DNA from: Veillonella sp. AM51-8BH
GTDB taxonomy: Bacteria; Bacillota; Negativicutes; Veillonellales; Veillonellaceae
Reading direction: 5' to 3'
Length of the DNA stretch: 27,102 bases
NCBI RefSeq assembly: GCF_003463825.1
Contig: NZ_QSDY01000023.1
Location: 1-27,102, forward strand
Shown: in pieces, positions 25,836 through 27,102 of the stretch
How the letters are laid out: every line of letters starts with the position of its first letter
Numbering within the stretch: position 1 is the first letter of the stretch
Notes under the pieces: model-generated
What the model was told of the DNA's origin: nothing
Seen by the model: the letters and a program-made list of their open reading frames with translations, nothing else
Database searches by the model: none
Translations under genes and position numbers: made by a program

Positions 25836-25851
25836 AGAATTCAAGGCATTT
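25817..25851. repeat. 13-bp perfect inverted repeat overlapping the secA promoter
   Basis: The arms AAATGCCTTGAAT (25817-25829) and ATTCAAGGCATTT (25839-25851) are perfectly complementary with a 9-base loop that contains the -35 hexamer. It may be an operator, or a second, weak terminator for hpf (it is followed by TTTTCG on the minus strand). Confidence 0.6.
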
Positions 25852-25874
25852 CACGATTATTTATAGCATTTTAT

Positions 25875-25910
25875 AAAAAAGGTGGATGCCTCAAAATGGT
25901 CATCCACCTT
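25875..25910 (-). terminator. Rho-independent terminator after hpf
   Basis: The 10-bp perfect stem AAGGTGGATG/CATCCACCTT (25879-25888 with 25901-25910) has a 12-base loop and is followed on the minus strand by a run of T (complement of 25875-25880). Confidence 0.85.
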
Positions 25911-25919
25911 GATATAATA

Positions 25920-25968
25920 ATCGGCTGATTTAAAAAGTAGAAAGGAGTTAGGATTATTGTCAGCCGAT
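25920..25968 (-). ncRNA. Stem-loop in the hpf 3' UTR carrying a 16S-tail-like (anti-SD) loop
   Basis: A 9-bp stem (25920-25928 with 25960-25968) closes a 31-base loop. On the hpf transcript the loop contains CTCCTTTCTA, the same ten bases that end 16S rRNA in many Firmicutes. It begins 8 bases after the hpf stop codon, before the terminator. I see no coding content here. Whether it is a functional RNA is unknown; on the plus strand the same bases look like a Shine-Dalgarno site. Confidence 0.35.
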
Positions 25969-25976
25969 ATTATAGG

Positions 25977-26504
25977 TTATTGTAATTCTGGCTCAATCAA
26001 ACCATAGAATCCATCATGTCTACGATATACTACGTTCATTGCTTCTGTTTCAGCATTGAAGAACATAAAGAAGTCATGGCCAATAAGATTCATTTGTAAG
26101 ATAGCTTCTTCTACATCCATAGGACGTACTGCAAAGTGTTTCCGTTTTACAACTTCGATAGTTTCCTCTTCTACAGGAGCTGCTAAAGCTTCAGGATGGA
26201 AAGCTTCTTGTTTTTTGAAGCGTTTTGCTAAACGAGTTTTATGTTTATGGATTTGACGTACGATCTTGTCTATTACTAAATCAATAGCTGCATACATATC
26301 ATCGTTTGTTTCTACACCGCGAAGAACGATCTTATCAACGAAGCATGTAAGTTCAACAGTAGATTTATCTTTAACAACGGATAAAACCGCTTGTGCATCT
26401 AACTCATCATCGAAGTAACGAGTTAATTTGCTCAATCGTTTTTCGATGTATGCTCTTAGAGCATCTGTCACTTCAATGTTTTTACCTCTGATTGCTACTT
26501 TCAT
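25977..26504 (-). CDS. hpf: Ribosome hibernation promoting factor, long form (HPF)
   Basis: A 175-aa protein. The N-terminal ribosome-binding domain (about 1-95) begins MKVAIRGKNIEVTDALRAYI and has DAQAVLSVVKDKSTVELTCF. A basic linker (HKTRLAKRFKKQ) leads to the C-terminal dimerisation domain (about 118-175: VKRKHFAVRPMDVEEAILQM, FFMFFNAETEAMNVVYRRHDGFYGLIEPE). Long HPF alone pairs 70S ribosomes into inactive 100S dimers in stationary phase. The start has AAGGGTG upstream. It seems to be its own unit: csp terminator upstream, own terminator downstream, and a leader of up to about 165 bases with an inverted repeat (26532-26574). Confidence 0.95.
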   Translation of the reverse strand: MKVAIRGKNIEVTDALRAYIEKRLSKLTRYFDDELDAQAVLSVVKDKSTVELTCFVDKIVLRGVETNDDMYAAIDLVIDKIVRQIHKHKTRLAKRFKKQEAFHPEALAAPVEEETIEVVKRKHFAVRPMDVEEAILQMNLIGHDFFMFFNAETEAMNVVYRRHDGFYGLIEPELQ

Positions 26505-26531
26505 AAGTCAACACCCTTTCTAAAAATCATC

Positions 26532-26574
26532 CACGAGATACGAGTGTGTAGTAATTTTTTACTTATCTCTCGTG
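26532..26574 (-). repeat. Inverted repeat in the hpf leader
   Basis: The arms CACGAGA (26532-26538) and TCTCGTG (26568-26574) are perfectly complementary with a 29-base AT-rich loop. It lies 28 bases upstream of the hpf start. In the 241 bases between hpf and csp I see this repeat, the csp terminator and AT-rich sequence, with no gene and no promoter good enough to call. Confidence 0.35.
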
Positions 26575-26670
26575 TTATATTTAGTATTTCTACATCAAGG
26601 TATAAAACTCCTCTTTTTTTCAAAAGAATTTTTATATTTTTTGCAGAATTATAAATATTATTTCCAGTAA

Positions 26671-26707
26671 CAATCGAAAAACTCCAATATCATGCGATAT
26701 CGGAGTT
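26671..26707 (-). terminator. Terminator after the cold-shock gene
   Basis: A 12-bp stem (26680-26691 with 26696-26707, ATGC loop on the plus strand) has one pair that is a G-U only in the minus-strand RNA. It is followed by TTTTCGATTG. It lies about 40 bases after the csp stop. Confidence 0.8.
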
Positions 26708-26745
26708 TCTTTATATGTTGCTTTTATGTATTTTTTGGTATGTTA

Positions 26746-26943
26746 TTACGCTTTTACAACGTTAGCAGCTTGAGGGCCACGGTTACCATCAACGATATCA
26801 AACTCTACATTTTGACCTTCTGTCAAAGATTTGAAGCCTTCGTCTTGGATCGCAGAGTAATGTACGAATACATCGCTACCGTCTTCACGTTCAATAAAAC
26901 CATAACCTTTTTCTGCGCTAAACCATTTTACTTTACCTAACAT
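26746..26943 (-). CDS. Cold-shock protein, CspA family
   Basis: A 65-aa single cold-shock domain that binds single-stranded RNA and DNA. RNP1 (KGYGFIE, residues 12-18) and RNP2 (VFVHYS, 25-30) are intact, with the usual KWFSAEKG opening and [10 protein letters not shown] ending. It probably acts as an RNA chaperone that melts mRNA structure. The start has an AGGAGG site eight bases upstream. It is a single-gene unit with its own promoter (27001-27029), a leader of about 50 bases and its own terminator. Confidence 0.96.
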   Translation of the reverse strand: MLGKVKWFSAEKGYGFIEREDGSDVFVHYSAIQDEGFKSLTEGQNVEFDIVDGNRGPQAANVVKA

Positions 26944-27000
26944 GGTAACATCCTCCTAAAAATATATATATATTGTCTTACTGTCTTGCACTACACTTGT

Positions 27001-27029
27001 ATCATAACACAGCATGTATAAAATATCAA
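27001..27029 (-). promoter_or_regulatory. Promoter of the cold-shock gene
   Basis: On the minus strand: TTGATA (27024-27029), a 17-base spacer, and TATGAT (27001-27006). Transcription would start near 26994, leaving a leader of about 50 bases. The stretch 27030-27102 is AT-rich with nothing else recognisable. Confidence 0.75.
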
Positions 27030-27102
27030 ACAATAATGTTAACACTTTTAATGAATATACAAATATATCTTATTGATAATTCATCTCCTAAAAACTACAT
27101 TA

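Noticed and set aside
25953..26009. A 16-codon plus-strand ORF starting at TTG behind an AGAAAGGAG site
   Set aside because: Very short, antisense to hpf, and no convincing plus-strand -35 box. Kept only as an alternative explanation for the loop sequence.

Overview
This is a 27 kb AT-rich chromosomal window. Every protein gene and tRNA I can support lies on the minus strand, so it reads from right to left. The gene content fits a diderm Firmicute (class Negativicutes), most likely Veillonella or a close relative. The supporting signs are an ftsE-ftsX-M23-ctpA cluster, csaB next to a DUF5693 protein, low G+C, strong AGGAGG-type ribosome sites, a split transketolase and an IS200-type transposase. 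The genus is inferred from protein flavour, not from a database search.

Layout in the direction of transcription: a cold-shock protein gene and hpf, each with its own terminator. Then secA with its own sigma70-type promoter and a strong terminator. Then a long compact run: prfB, a DUF2993/LmeA-like lipoid-binding protein, a DUF5693 membrane protein (in two overlapping ORFs), csaB, tktA-N/tktA-C halves, ftsE, ftsX, an M23 endopeptidase, a ctpA-like S41 peptidase, obg, yhbY, proB, proA, a 49-codon membrane micro-ORF, nadD, yqeK, an LCP-family protein, rsfS, cvfB, trkA, trkH and a metallo-beta-lactamase-fold hydrolase. After that comes a five-gene tRNA operon (Asp-Phe-Gly-Cys-Leu) with an almost perfect promoter and a UUCG-loop terminator, a broken DUF523/TudS-like gene, and the 5' part of an IS200/IS605 transposase running off the window edge.

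Functionally this is mostly core biology: protein export (SecA), translation termination, ribosome hibernation, silencing and assembly (prfB, hpf, rsfS, obg, yhbY), division-site peptidoglycan hydrolysis (FtsEX plus M23), envelope polymer modification (CsaB, LCP), proline and NAD synthesis, and potassium uptake.

No defence system, prophage or CRISPR array is visible. The points most worth a second look are: a prfB programmed +1 frameshift site whose in-frame stop is UAA instead of the usual UGA; three broken or split reading frames (secA, DUF523, DUF5693) that may be assembly errors or real phase changes; an unlisted micro-gene wedged with overlaps between proA and nadD; and a stem-loop just after hpf whose loop copies the 16S rRNA 3' tail (anti-Shine-Dalgarno).
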